From WLMZ01 sp043753895 (GTDB taxonomy: Bacteria; Actinomycetota; Acidimicrobiia; Acidimicrobiales; Ilumatobacteraceae), in contig JAYUWK010000066.1 of assembly GCA_043753895.1 (NCBI GenBank), positions 1-64,000 on the forward strand: a DNA stretch of 64,000 nucleotides, read 5' to 3'. Positions 17,013 through 25,836 of the stretch are shown here, piece after piece; position 1 is the first letter of the stretch, and every line of letters begins with the position of its first letter. The notes under the pieces are model-generated. The model was not told the origin of the DNA. It was given only the letters and a program-made list of their open reading frames with translations, and did no database searches. A program made the position numbers and the translations under genes.

Positions 17013-17948
17013 ATGGAGTACGTGCGCTGGCTCAGCCAACCAACTCTTCGCAGTCCGGTCATCGTGGCAGCGTTCACCGGATGGAACGACGCTGGCGACG
17101 CAGCGTCGGGAGGCGTGCGCCATCTGGTCGAAGACTGGGGCGCCGCCGCTCTTGCTGAGATCGATCCGGAAGAGTTCACCGACTTCGCCACCGTCCGCCC
17201 GCACGTGCGCCTCTCGGCCGGCTTGACGCGCAGCATCGTGTGGCCCACGGTGGGCATGTGGCACGCTTCCACCCCGGGCGCCGACGTCATCTTGATCCTC
17301 GGTCCCGAGCCCGCGATGCGGTGGCGCACCTTCACCGAGCAGATCATCGGTGTCGCCCAGCACTTCAAGGCAAGCATGGTGCTGACCCTCGGTGCACTGC
17401 TCGCCGACGTTCCGCACAGCCGTGCCGTGCAGCTCATCGGTACGGCCAACGAGCAGGACATGATCGATCGTTTCGACTTGCAGCGCTCGCGTTATGAAGG
17501 ACCAACCGGCATCGTCGGCGTACTGCACGATGCGTGCAGTACCGCCGGGCTCGCGTCTGCGTCGTTGTGGGCCGCCGTGCCGGCATACGCCTCGCAGATC
17601 CCCTCACCAAAGGCCACGATGGCGCTGCTCGATCGGCTGGGCAACATCATCGGTACGAGTATGCCAACCGCCCGCCTGGCCGCGCAGGTGAGCGACTACG
17701 AAACGCGCGTCAGCGCGATCGTTGCCGACGACGATGATCTCGGTGGCTACGTGCGCCGGCTCGAAAGCATGTCCGACGCTGGCATCGAGGATTTCAGCCT
17801 CGATGACGATGATGACCTCGACGAGGACGAAGACGACGAAGACGACGACATGGTGGGTGGCGAACTGACTGTCGGCTTACCCGAACACGTCGACGGCACT
17901 GCGCTCATCGACGAAGTCGAGCGCTTTCTGCGCGATCAGGGTGCCTGA
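17013..17948 (+). CDS. PAC2-family protein
   Basis: 311 residues with the PAC2 (proteasome assembly chaperone 2-like) fold found in archaeal and actinobacterial proteins. Recognisable stretches are PVIVAAFTGWNDAGDAAS near the N-terminus, VILILGPEPAMRWRTF, VLTLGALLADVPHSR, and GPTGIVGVLHDACSTAGLASASLWAAVPAY, in the usual family order. Residues about 255-280 are an almost uninterrupted Asp/Glu tract, probably a disordered acidic linker. In actinobacteria these proteins are thought to relate to proteasome or protein assembly functions, but the precise role is unsettled. The gene converges on a TetR gene with a 1-nt gap. Confidence 0.92.
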   Translation: MEYVRWLSQPTLRSPVIVAAFTGWNDAGDAASGGVRHLVEDWGAAALAEIDPEEFTDFATVRPHVRLSAGLTRSIVWPTVGMWHASTPGADVILILGPEPAMRWRTFTEQIIGVAQHFKASMVLTLGALLADVPHSRAVQLIGTANEQDMIDRFDLQRSRYEGPTGIVGVLHDACSTAGLASASLWAAVPAYASQIPSPKATMALLDRLGNIIGTSMPTARLAAQVSDYETRVSAIVADDDDLGGYVRRLESMSDAGIEDFSLDDDDDLDEDEDDEDDDMVGGELTVGLPEHVDGTALIDEVERFLRDQGA

Positions 17949-17949
17949 C

Positions 17950-18567
17950 TCACACGCTGGCTGAGCCGACAGCGTCGCTGTTCGCTTCGGCCAGCCGCGC
18001 TTCGACACGTGTCAGCCCGACTTCGAGTGCGCGCGTGAGCCGCGCTCGGTCGCCGGTAGCCATCAGGTCGACCATCAACCCGGTGAACATCGCCTTCAGC
18101 AACGAGGCCTCGATCACTGCGTCTGCGGCAGGGATGCCCTCGATCAGCAACCGCTGCTCGATCTCGGTGCGCCAGACACCGATCTGCTCGGCGCGCACCT
18201 CGCCGGTGAGCCCGGTCTGAGTGGCCTCGAGCGTTGCCGCTTCCAGGCCCAGTCGAGCCAAGGCCAAGTTGGCTGGCGACGAGTTCAACCATTTCCACCA
18301 CTTGCGCAACAGGTTTGCCTGGGTGATCAGCGGGTCGCGACGGAGCCACGCATTCTGTTCCTCGACCTGAACGCGCATGGCCTGGGCCAGAGCGGCGGTG
18401 AGCAACTCCTGTTTCGAGCCGAAATGGTGCACGAGGCGGTTCGGGCTGGTTTCCAACGCCGCAGCCATTGGGCGTAACGACATTTCACCGAGTCCGTGAT
18501 CGGCCAGATACGCGACCACCCGATCGAGGAGCACGCGCTTCATCTCTACGTCTGGGGTTCGTGCCAC
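17950..18567 (-). CDS. TetR-family transcriptional regulator
   Basis: A 205-residue regulator with the N-terminal three-helix DNA-binding domain: KRVLLDRVVAYLADHGLGEMSLRPMAAALETSPNRLVHHFGSKQELL (residues about 10-55), including the canonical helix-turn-helix and the HHFGSKxEL turn. The remainder is a helical ligand-binding/dimerisation domain. It lies 11 nt upstream of, and in the same direction as, the enolase-superfamily gene end, but it ends convergently with the PAC2 gene. It could regulate the adjacent catabolic genes; the target is not shown by the sequence. Confidence 0.9.
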   Translation of the reverse strand: MARTPDVEMKRVLLDRVVAYLADHGLGEMSLRPMAAALETSPNRLVHHFGSKQELLTAALAQAMRVQVEEQNAWLRRDPLITQANLLRKWWKWLNSSPANLALARLGLEAATLEATQTGLTGEVRAEQIGVWRTEIEQRLLIEGIPAADAVIEASLLKAMFTGLMVDLMATGDRARLTRALEVGLTRVEARLAEANSDAVGSASV

Positions 18568-18578
18568 GACCGCTCACC

Positions 18579-19706
18579 CTAGGCGAACGTGGCCTGACCG
18601 GTACGCGTCCGCGCCAACACGTCTTCGTCGAGTTCGATGCCGAGTCCCGGCGAGTCAGGCAGGGTGATCCAGCCCTCGCCATCGGCCTCGATCGAGTCGC
18701 GCAGCATGTAGTCGCGACGGGCCGTGGTCCACTCCGGCGGGTCGAATGGAAACCCCACGAAGGTGCCTCCGCCTGTACCCGCTGCGAGTTGCAGGTTGGC
18801 CATCACGCCGATGCCATTGCCCCACGTGTGCGGGGTGAAAACCTTGCCAGCAGCGTGCACCTCGCCGGCCAAATGGCGCAATCCCGAGATGCCCATCGTG
18901 CACACGCAGTCGGGTTGGAACACATCGAGGCACCCACGCTGCAGCAACTCTCGAAACTCGTACGGCTCACGGGTCAGCTCGCCGCCCGCAATGCGAAGAT
19001 CCGTGCGTCGACGAAGCTCGGCCATGCCGTCGTAGTCACCGCGATGCAATGGTTCCTCCATCCAGAACACGCTCTCGGCGCTCAACCTTTCTGCGACCGC
19101 TGTGGCGTGATCCAGCGTCCAAGCGGGCTGGGTGTCCCACGGCATCCGCCAGCCCTGATTGCAATCGACCATCAGTTCCAACGCATCGCCCACCGCGTTG
19201 CGAATGGCGCTGACGACGGCCAGATCTGCGGCGAGGTCCGCTCGGCCGAAGCGGATCTTGAGGGCTGGAAAGCCCAATGCCACAGTGCGCAGCGCCAGTT
19301 CGACCATGTGTGGGACGGGCCGGTGCACGCCGCTCGATGCGTAGGCGCGCACCCGGTTTCTCGTGCCGCCGAGCATCGCCCAGGTCGGTTCGTTGCGGAT
19401 CTTGCCGGCAAGATCCCACAGCGCGATGTCCATCGGCCACGGCCGCCCCGCATGAAACTCGATGTTGGACAGAACAGCGGCATGCCGATCGAGATCGAGT
19501 GCTTCGTGGCCGATGAAGTAGCGCTCGTAGTCGGCGAACCCGTACATCGAGTCGCCTGAGCCAACACCCATGTGCCCCTGGTCGTCGAAGACGCGCACGA
19601 TGGTGGCGGGGAACCGCGTGCGTGGCTGGCTGTCCCATGCGGCAGGGAACGCCGGATCGAGCGGGAGTTGGTGGTGGGTGATCTCGACACGGGCAATGGT
19701 GCTCAT
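18579..19706 (-). CDS. Enolase-superfamily (mandelate racemase/muconate lactonizing type) enzyme
   Basis: 375 residues from the ATG at 19706. The N-terminal capping domain (MSTIARVEITHHQLPLD start, PATIVRVFDDQGHMGVGSGDS) is followed by a TIM barrel with the expected residues: a catalytic Lys in LKIRFGR (K-x-R motif), metal-ligand Asp in VDCNQGW, Glu in WMEEPL, Glu in IAGGELT, and a His in TPHTWGNGIG. The KxR plus PHTWG pattern points to the MR-type acid-sugar dehydratase/racemase subgroup. Enolase-superfamily epimerases also occur in proline-betaine clusters (HpbD), and the neighbours here are betaine-type genes, so that is an alternative. It is divergent from the shortened MttB-like gene. 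Confidence 0.88.
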   Translation of the reverse strand: MSTIARVEITHHQLPLDPAFPAAWDSQPRTRFPATIVRVFDDQGHMGVGSGDSMYGFADYERYFIGHEALDLDRHAAVLSNIEFHAGRPWPMDIALWDLAGKIRNEPTWAMLGGTRNRVRAYASSGVHRPVPHMVELALRTVALGFPALKIRFGRADLAADLAVVSAIRNAVGDALELMVDCNQGWRMPWDTQPAWTLDHATAVAERLSAESVFWMEEPLHRGDYDGMAELRRRTDLRIAGGELTREPYEFRELLQRGCLDVFQPDCVCTMGISGLRHLAGEVHAAGKVFTPHTWGNGIGVMANLQLAAGTGGGTFVGFPFDPPEWTTARRDYMLRDSIEADGEGWITLPDSPGLGIELDEDVLARTRTGQATFA

Positions 19707-19828
19707 GGTCCCCCTCGGCAATGTCGGGCGAATCCGAAATGTACCGCACGATCGCGCGAGGATACGCCTACAGTTCGGCTCGTCACGGTGTATTCGCACG
19801 CCGACGTCGGCCGGTTCGGGAGGCTGCC

Positions 19829-20782
19829 ATGACGGACACGACCAGCGCCACGCCGAGACGTCGCAATGCCACGGACCGAGCAGCCCGTCGAACTGCACGT
19901 CAGCGCGGTACTGCGGCCGAAGCGCCAGCGTTCATCCGCCGCGAGATCCCGTACTACGAGTTGATCTCCGACGACGGACTCGCCCACATCGAGGCCATGT
20001 CGGATCGTCTGCTCAGCGAGATCGGCATGGACATCCGCAACGACCAAGTCGCGCTCGATCTGTTTCGGGCTGCCGGCGCAATTGCCCAGGCACACGCCGA
20101 GGTGCTTGTCGGCGTGGCCCTCACACAGCTCACTCGCCCCGGCGCACCAGCGATCTACGGCAACTTCTTGTCATCTATGGCGCTGCGCTCGGGATCGCCC
20201 ACATTCGGCACGCCAGAGCCTGCGCTCGGTTCGCTCATCGTCGGACAACTCGCCCGCCGCGCGAAGCTGCCGTTGCGTTGCTCGGGCGCGTTCACGGCAT
20301 CGATGGTGCCCGACGGGCAGGCGATGACCGTGTCGATGCTCGCGGCGATCCAGTGCGGCGCGAACTTCATCCTCCACTCGGCTGGCTGGCCCGAGGGCGG
20401 GCTCACGATGGGCTACGAGAAGTTCATGATGGACGCCGACTTCTGCAGCGCGCTGCACACCTATTGCAAGGGCATCGACCCGTCGGACGAGCAGTTTGCT
20501 CTCGATGCATTCCACGAAGTGGGGCCGGGCAAGCACTTCTTCGGATCCCAGCACACCATGCGCCACTACGAAACGGCGTTCTGGGACAGCGCCACTGCGA
20601 ACAACGACTCGTTCGAACAGTGGCGCGACGCTGGCGAAACCCGGGTCGAGGATCGAGCGAACGCCAGAATGCGCCAAGTACTCACCGACTACGAAATGCC
20701 GCCGATGGACGATGCCATCGACGACGAACTGCGCAGCTACGTGAGCCGGCACAAGGCCGACCGACCCGACATGTGGTACTAA
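19829..20782 (+). CDS. Trimethylamine methyltransferase (MttB) family protein, internally shortened
   Basis: 317 residues from the ATG at 19829. The family is usually about 480-520 residues. Compared with the full-length paralogue at 27822-29381, the N-terminal region (YYELISDDGLAHIEAMSDRLLSEIGMDI) and the C-terminal half (GAPAIYGNF through GYEKFMMDADF to PPMDDAIDDEL) both align, but about 200 residues between FRAAGA and IAQAHAEV are absent without loss of frame. That removes roughly the first half of the TIM barrel. Full-length members transfer a methyl group from quaternary amines to a corrinoid protein. This form is probably inactive or has another role. There is no in-frame UAG (pyrrolysine). 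It lies 5 nt upstream of the flavin demethylase gene. Confidence 0.8.
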   Translation: MTDTTSATPRRRNATDRAARRTARQRGTAAEAPAFIRREIPYYELISDDGLAHIEAMSDRLLSEIGMDIRNDQVALDLFRAAGAIAQAHAEVLVGVALTQLTRPGAPAIYGNFLSSMALRSGSPTFGTPEPALGSLIVGQLARRAKLPLRCSGAFTASMVPDGQAMTVSMLAAIQCGANFILHSAGWPEGGLTMGYEKFMMDADFCSALHTYCKGIDPSDEQFALDAFHEVGPGKHFFGSQHTMRHYETAFWDSATANNDSFEQWRDAGETRVEDRANARMRQVLTDYEMPPMDDAIDDELRSYVSRHKADRPDMWY

Positions 20783-20787
20783 AGACC

Positions 20788-22833
20788 ATGGCCGTTGCTC
20801 ACGACGATCCCCTCCTCACGCCCTTCCAGCTCAAGCACCTCACGCTTCGCAATCGGGTGATGTCCACGGCCCACGAGCCTGCGTACGCCGAAGACGGCAT
20901 GCCCAAGCAGCGCTACCGCCTCTACCACGAGGAAAAGGCCAAGGGCGGGATGGCGCTCACGATGACTGCCGGCTCGGCGTTGGTCTCGCCCGACAGCCCT
21001 GCGGCGTTCGGCAACCTGCACGCTTACGACGACGCGATCGTGCCGTGGCTGCGCGAGCTCACCGACGCGATCCACGAGCACGGTTGCGCGGCGATGATCC
21101 AGATCAGTCACCTCGGGCGGCGCACCGGCTGGAACAAGGCCGATTGGCTTCCCGTCGTGGCCCCCACCCCGCTGCGCGAACCCGCTCACCGCTCGTTTCC
21201 CAAGCAGGCCGAAGACTGGGACATCGAACGCATCGTGGCCGACTACGCCGCATCTGCGCAGCGCATGCAGGCCGGCGGGATGGACGGCTTCGAGATCGAG
21301 GCATACGGGCACCTGTTCGACGGCTTCTGGTCACCCGTCACCAACCATCGCGACGACGAATACGGCGGGTCGTTCGACAATCGCATGCGCTTCGGCGAGC
21401 AGGTGCTCCGCGCCATTCGCGAGGCCGTAGGTCCCGACTTCCTTGTGGGACTGCGTATGGCTGTGGACGAACGAATTCCCGGGGGCATCGCTCACGAAGA
21501 CGGCATCGCGATCCTGTCGCGACTGAAGGCAGCGAACCTGATCGACTTCGTGAACGTGATTCGCGGGCACATCGAAAACGATGTGGTGCTCACCGAGGTC
21601 ATCCCCATTCACGGCATGCGCTCGTCACCGCATCTCGACTTCGCCGGCCAGGTACGCGCCGAGACGGGGCTCGCTGTCTTCCACGCTGCGAAGATCGACG
21701 ACATCGCCACGGCGCGCCACGCGATCCGCGAGGGCCTGCTCGACATGGTCGGCATGACCCGTTCGCACATGGCCGATCCGCACATCGTGCGCAAGATCAT
21801 CGCCGGGCGTGAGTCCGAGATCCGTCCGTGCGTCGGCGCGACTTATTGCCTCGACCGCATCTACGAAGGCGGCGAAGCGCTGTGCATCCACAACGCGGCC
21901 ACCGGGCGCGAGGCCACGATGCCGCACGACATTCCTCGCGCCACCGTCACTCGGCGCGTCGTCGTGGTGGGTGCTGGGCCCGCAGGGCTCGAGGCCGCCC
22001 GCGTCTGCGCCGAACGCGGTCATCACGTGACGGTGCTCGAGGTCATGCCCGTGGCGGGTGGTCAACTGCAACTCGCCGTGCGCAACACGCGCCGTCGCGA
22101 CCTCATCGGCATCGTCGATTGGCGCGTGTCCGAACTCGATCGCCTCGGTGTCGACGTCCGCTACGACACCTATGCCGACGACGCAACGGTGGAAGCACTT
22201 CGTCCGGAAGTGGTCATCATTGCTACAGGCGGTCAGGCGCAATCGCCGCCACTCAAGTCGGGCGACGATCTGGTGATATCGAGCTGGGAGATTCTCTCCG
22301 GTGAGGTCAAGCCCGCTGCCAACGTGTTGTTGTTCGACGACAATGGAGCGCATCCCGGCATGTCCGCAGCCGAGGTGATCGTCGGTGCGGGTAGCCAGCT
22401 CGAGTTCGTGACTCCCGAGCGATTCTTCGCCCCAGAAGTGGGCGGCATGAACCACGTTCCGTACGCGCGGGCGTTTCATCAGGCCGATGCGCGCATCACG
22501 ATCAACACTCGTCTCCTCGCCGTCCGTCGCGAGGACACGAAGCTGGTCGCAGTGCTCGGCAGCGACTACGGGCCCGAGCGCACCGAGCGCGTCGTCGATC
22601 AAGTGGTAGTCGAATATGGCACGGCGCCGACTGCCGATCTCTACTTCGATCTCAAGGCACGCTCCAGCAACCGTGGCGCGGTGGATTACGGCGCGCTCAT
22701 GCAGGGCCGTCCTCAGGAGCTGCGACGAAATTCCGATGGAACGTTCCAGTTGTTCCGCATCGGCGATGCCGTGTCGGCGCGCAACATCCATGCCGCCATC
22801 TACGACGCGCTCCGACTCTGCAAAGACCTCTGA
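20788..22833 (+). CDS. FMN/FAD/Fe-S demethylase, N-methylproline/dimethylglycine demethylase-like
   Basis: 681 residues from the ATG at 20788. The N-terminal half is an old-yellow-enzyme TIM barrel (LLTPFQLKHLTLRNRVMSTAH; IQISHLGRR; DGFEIEAYGHLFDGFWSP; NHRDDEYGGSFDNRMRF). A Cys cluster (PCVGATYCLDRIYEGGEALC) then binds a 4Fe-4S centre, and the C-terminal half has a Rossmann fold (VVVVGAGPAGLEAARV). This layout is shared by trimethylamine dehydrogenase, 2,4-dienoyl-CoA reductase and the N-methylproline demethylases of stachydrine and hydroxyproline-betaine pathways. The neighbouring MttB-like and enolase-superfamily genes favour an N-demethylase. The first Cys spacing is longer than the usual CxxC. 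Confidence 0.87.
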   Translation: MAVAHDDPLLTPFQLKHLTLRNRVMSTAHEPAYAEDGMPKQRYRLYHEEKAKGGMALTMTAGSALVSPDSPAAFGNLHAYDDAIVPWLRELTDAIHEHGCAAMIQISHLGRRTGWNKADWLPVVAPTPLREPAHRSFPKQAEDWDIERIVADYAASAQRMQAGGMDGFEIEAYGHLFDGFWSPVTNHRDDEYGGSFDNRMRFGEQVLRAIREAVGPDFLVGLRMAVDERIPGGIAHEDGIAILSRLKAANLIDFVNVIRGHIENDVVLTEVIPIHGMRSSPHLDFAGQVRAETGLAVFHAAKIDDIATARHAIREGLLDMVGMTRSHMADPHIVRKIIAGRESEIRPCVGATYCLDRIYEGGEALCIHNAATGREATMPHDIPRATVTRRVVVVGAGPAGLEAARVCAERGHHVTVLEVMPVAGGQLQLAVRNTRRRDLIGIVDWRVSELDRLGVDVRYDTYADDATVEALRPEVVIIATGGQAQSPPLKSGDDLVISSWEILSGEVKPAANVLLFDDNGAHPGMSAAEVIVGAGSQLEFVTPERFFAPEVGGMNHVPYARAFHQADARITINTRLLAVRREDTKLVAVLGSDYGPERTERVVDQVVVEYGTAPTADLYFDLKARSSNRGAVDYGALMQGRPQELRRNSDGTFQLFRIGDAVSARNIHAAIYDALRLCKDL

Positions 22834-22882
22834 CGCGCGCAGAAGTGTGGGGCTGCCTCAGCGGCCACGAGGAGCCAACCTC

Positions 22883-22938
22883 CGTTCCTCCGTTCCTCCG
22901 TTCGCCCGTTCGCCCGTTCGCCTGTTGACCCGTTCGTG
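22883..22938. repeat. Seven tandem 8-bp repeats
   Basis: Seven consecutive octamers of the type CGTTCGCC (variants CGTTCCTC, TGTTGACC, CGTTCGTG) fill most of the 116-nt gap before the oxidoreductase pseudogene. The period is exactly 8 bp. The tract could vary in length by slippage and shift the spacing upstream of the next gene. No known function. Confidence 0.85.
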
Positions 22939-22949
22939 TTGGGTGGAGG

Positions 22950-24145
22950 GTGATCCTGATGAACGACTACGAACGAACCGAAACCACCGGCGAGACACTG
23001 CTGCCAGGCTCAGTCGATGTCGTGGTGGTCGGGGCGGGGATCGCAGGGCTGTGTGCCGCGCTGGTTGCAGCCGAGCGTGGCGCAATGGTGCTGATCCTCG
23101 ATGCGCACGAGCCCGGCGGTAGAGCATCAACGGCCGTACGCAACGGCTTCCATCTCAACGTCGGCGCGCACGGGCTGTATCGCGTCGGCCACCTCACCCG
23201 TCTGCTCGCGGCGCGTGGTCGCGAGCCTGCCGGTGGGATTGTGCCGGGTGCGTCGATCGGGGTGCTCCTCGACGACAGGGTGCATCGCCTGGCGATCAAT
23301 CCGCTGGGCATCGCCCGGAATCCCGTACTGCGTCCACGGAGCCGGCTGCGGATGGCTGGGCTGTTTGCGCGACTGCCGCGAATGAATATCGCAGGGTTGG
23401 CAGGACGCTCGGTGAGCGAGTGGCTGGGCGACGAGCCCAAGGATTTGCAGCAGTTCATGGAGATGTTCATCCGCCTCAGCTCATACACCCATGCCCCAGA
23501 GCAGTTCGACGCGGGCGCGGCTGCCGGTCAACTACAGATGGCGTTCAAGGGGGTTAGCTTTGTGCACGGCGGCTGGATCCGGATTGTCGAGTTACTGCGG
23601 CAGTCTGCGGTAGCGGCCGGAGCGACAGTGATCAGTCACGCCGAGGTGACCCGCGTTGTGAGCGCTAGCGAGCGCAACGAAGTGCATGTCGGTGAGCTAT
23701 GCGTGTCAGCCGGCGCGGTTGTCCTCGCTGCGGGTGGACCCGATGTCGCCGCACGCCTCACCGGCGCAGCGGTTGTGGGTCAGGATAATCTCACCCAACC
23801 CGTGGCTGCTTCGTGCCTCGATCTCGGCCTTCGACGACCACACGACGGGCTCGTATTGGGCATGGACCGGTCGGTGTACCTGTCGTCGCACGCGCCCGCG
23901 GCATCCCCGACGACGACATTGTGATGGAACGCGCGCGGCGCAGGATGGTCGTCACACACGGAGCGCCAACTGCCGCGGGCGGCGGACTAGCCGGGCGGCC
24001 ATCAAGCACATCGCTCGGTCTGCTCGGGGTGTTCGTGGCAGGCGACTGGGTGGGGCCGAGCGGTCTCATCGCTGACGCGAGCGCCGCCAGCGGAGAGCAG
24101 GCAGGAATCGCCGCTGCCTCGCGCTGTGCGAGCAACGTTCGATGA
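22950..24145 (+). pseudogene. Phytoene-desaturase-like FAD oxidoreductase, frameshifted
   Basis: From 22950 (or the ATG at 22959) the first frame gives a Rossmann FAD motif (VVVVGAGIAGLCAALVAAERGA), the GGRAST dinucleotide-binding extension and typical amine-oxidase/phytoene-desaturase middle sequence down to LVLGMDRSVYLSSHAPAA at about 23900, then runs to a stop at 23924. The characteristic C-terminus (VVTHGAPTAAGGGLAGRP, then VFVAGDWVGPSGLIADAS) is readable only in another frame ending at 24145. The segment that normally lies between these parts appears shortened, so a deletion with frameshift is more likely than a single miscall. The last codon overlaps the sigma-factor start. Confidence 0.75.
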
Positions 24146-25043
24146 GCAGCACCTCGGTGGACGCGTCGGACATTGCCGTGTTCACGGCCGAGCGCGCCCG
24201 ACTGGTGGGACTGGCCTATCGCTTGCTCGGAAGTCTCGCTGACGCCGAGGACGTGGTTCGGGAGGCGTGGTTCCGCTGGGCCGGAACGGACCGATCGACC
24301 ATTGAGCGCCCCGCTGCGTGGCTCACCACGGTGGTCAGCCGGATCGGTCTCGATCGGCTGCGTGCCGCGAAGCGGTCGCGCACGGATTACGTGGGCTTAT
24401 GGCTGCCCGAGCCGTTCGTGCGCACCAGTGCGAGTAACGATCCCGAGCGAGCGGCCGAGCTCTCGGACTCACTGACGACGGCGTTCCTGGTAATGCTCGA
24501 ACAGCTGTCACCCGAAGAACGATTGGTTGTGTTGCTCGTCGATGTCTTCGGCGAGTCCTTCCACGCGGCCGCAACGGTGGTGGGTCGCAGCGACGACGCC
24601 TGCCGCCAACTGGCCGTTCGTGCCGCCGTAAGTTGCACGGCGTCGCCGAGCATCGGCCGATGGCCGATCCCGAACAACTTGCGATTGCAACGACCTTTGT
24701 CGGTGCAGTCATGAGCGGCGACATCGACGCGGTTCGCTCGATGCTGTCTCCGACGGCGGTGCTGGTCAGCGATGGTGGGGCACACCGACACGCTGCGCGG
24801 CGACCGGTAGTGGGACCGGACCCTATTGCCCGCTTCGTGGTGAACCTGGGCAGACGGGCCGCCGGCCAACTCGACTTCGAGTCGGCGTGGGTCAACGGTC
24901 GGCCCGGCGTAGTGGTGTCACTGGGCGGCACGCCGTACATGGTGACTGCGCTCGACGTGGTCGACAGTAAAATCGAGCGCTACTGGTCGTTCCTCAACCC
25001 TGACAAGCTCACCTCGATCGGCCGTCAGCCAGACCTCGTGTGA
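24142..25043 (+). pseudogene. ECF sigma factor, SigJ/ECF41-like with SnoaL-type tail, frameshifted
   Basis: Frame one (24142-24714) encodes sigma regions 2 and 4 of a SigJ-type extracytoplasmic-function factor: GLAYRLLGSLADAEDVVREAW, then a region-4 helix around EQLSPEERLVVLLVDVFGES and VVGRSDDACRQLAVRA. At about 24630 homology moves to another frame, RKLHGVAEHRP, continuing as a SnoaL-like C-terminal domain (LAIATTFVGAVMSGDIDAVRSMLSP) to 25043, as in ECF41 factors whose tail modulates activity. One indel near 24625-24635 would restore a roughly 300-residue gene. Either it is a genuine pseudogene or a read error. The region-2 VREAW carries Arg where VQEAW/VQDVF is usual. Confidence 0.75.
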
Positions 25044-25086
25044 ATCTGGGTCTGGGTCTGTCGACCTGTTCGGCTCTGACCGCGCA

Positions 25087-25836
25087 CTACATCAGCGGCG
25101 CGAGCGCCGCCTCGTAGTTCTGGATGTCGAGCGGCAGGAACCCGCTGATCAACAACGCAGCGCGCGCGTCGGCGAGATCCGGATCCGTCATCGCCATCGC
25201 GAACGAATCGCGCCACGCGGCGACGGCAGCTGGCGACGTCGCCACCGGAACGATCAGCGGTAGACACGGCACCGATGGACCACGAGCGACCACGTCGAGA
25301 CCATCCACCGTGTTCGGCACCAGCCGGCCGACGTAGTTCCACGTGAGCGCATCGATGGAGGCGACATCAGCGATTCCGGAGCGCACCGACTCGACGCTCG
25401 CGAGGTGCGAACCGGTCCAAGTGACCTCACCCGGCCAGCTCGTCGTGGTCACCTCAAACGCGTTGAGCAGGCTGATGAAGCCTGACAGGCTGTCATCGGA
25501 GTTGACCGCTGCTCGACCGCCACTGAGCGCGGCGATGTCGGCGCCGTGCCTCGCCACGATGACGCTGCGATACAGATGTGATGCCTCGCCATCCAGTACC
25601 ACCGCAAACGTTCCGAGGACCCGCACGCGTTCGCGCAACACGGTCACCAACGGCCATCCACACGCCTGGCTCAGCACCATCTGCGCATCGAGCCAGCTCT
25701 CACGTGCGCCGATATCCCATCGCAACTCGTGCGGTGCTCCGGGAACCCGGGCTGCCACCGACCGGTACAGCGCTCCCCAGGCGTCGCGCAGTCCCTCAAG
25801 GGGATACATCGGCAGAACGGAGTAGCGCTTGGTCAC
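25087..25836 (-). CDS. PhnD/SsuA-type phosphate/phosphonate-like substrate-binding protein
   Basis: 249 residues with the periplasmic-binding-protein type 2 fold of PhnD-like proteins: an N-terminal YSVLPMYPLEGLRDAWGAL strand/helix, a middle SGGRAAVNSDDSLSGFISLLNAF, and GIADVASIDALTWNYVGR followed by RGPSVPCLPLIVP. These correspond to the ligand-binding loops of the family. There is no signal peptide, so it is probably not a classical secreted receptor. No ABC permease or ATPase is adjacent. The GTG start at 25836 overlaps the stop of the desaturase gene by 4 nt, so the pair is translationally coupled. The ligand is unknown. Confidence 0.85.
   Translation of the reverse strand: MTKRYSVLPMYPLEGLRDAWGALYRSVAARVPGAPHELRWDIGARESWLDAQMVLSQACGWPLVTVLRERVRVLGTFAVVLDGEASHLYRSVIVARHGADIAALSGGRAAVNSDDSLSGFISLLNAFEVTTTSWPGEVTWTGSHLASVESVRSGIADVASIDALTWNYVGRLVPNTVDGLDVVARGPSVPCLPLIVPVATSPAAVAAWRDSFAMAMTDPDLADARAALLISGFLPLDIQNYEAALAPLM

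Noticed and set aside
18468..22791. Long antisense ORFs opposite the enolase-superfamily and flavin demethylase genes (18468-19559 and 21625-22791)
   Set aside because: High-GC coding regions leave long open antisense frames. These have His/Arg-rich composition, no conserved motifs, and lie fully opposite convincing genes.
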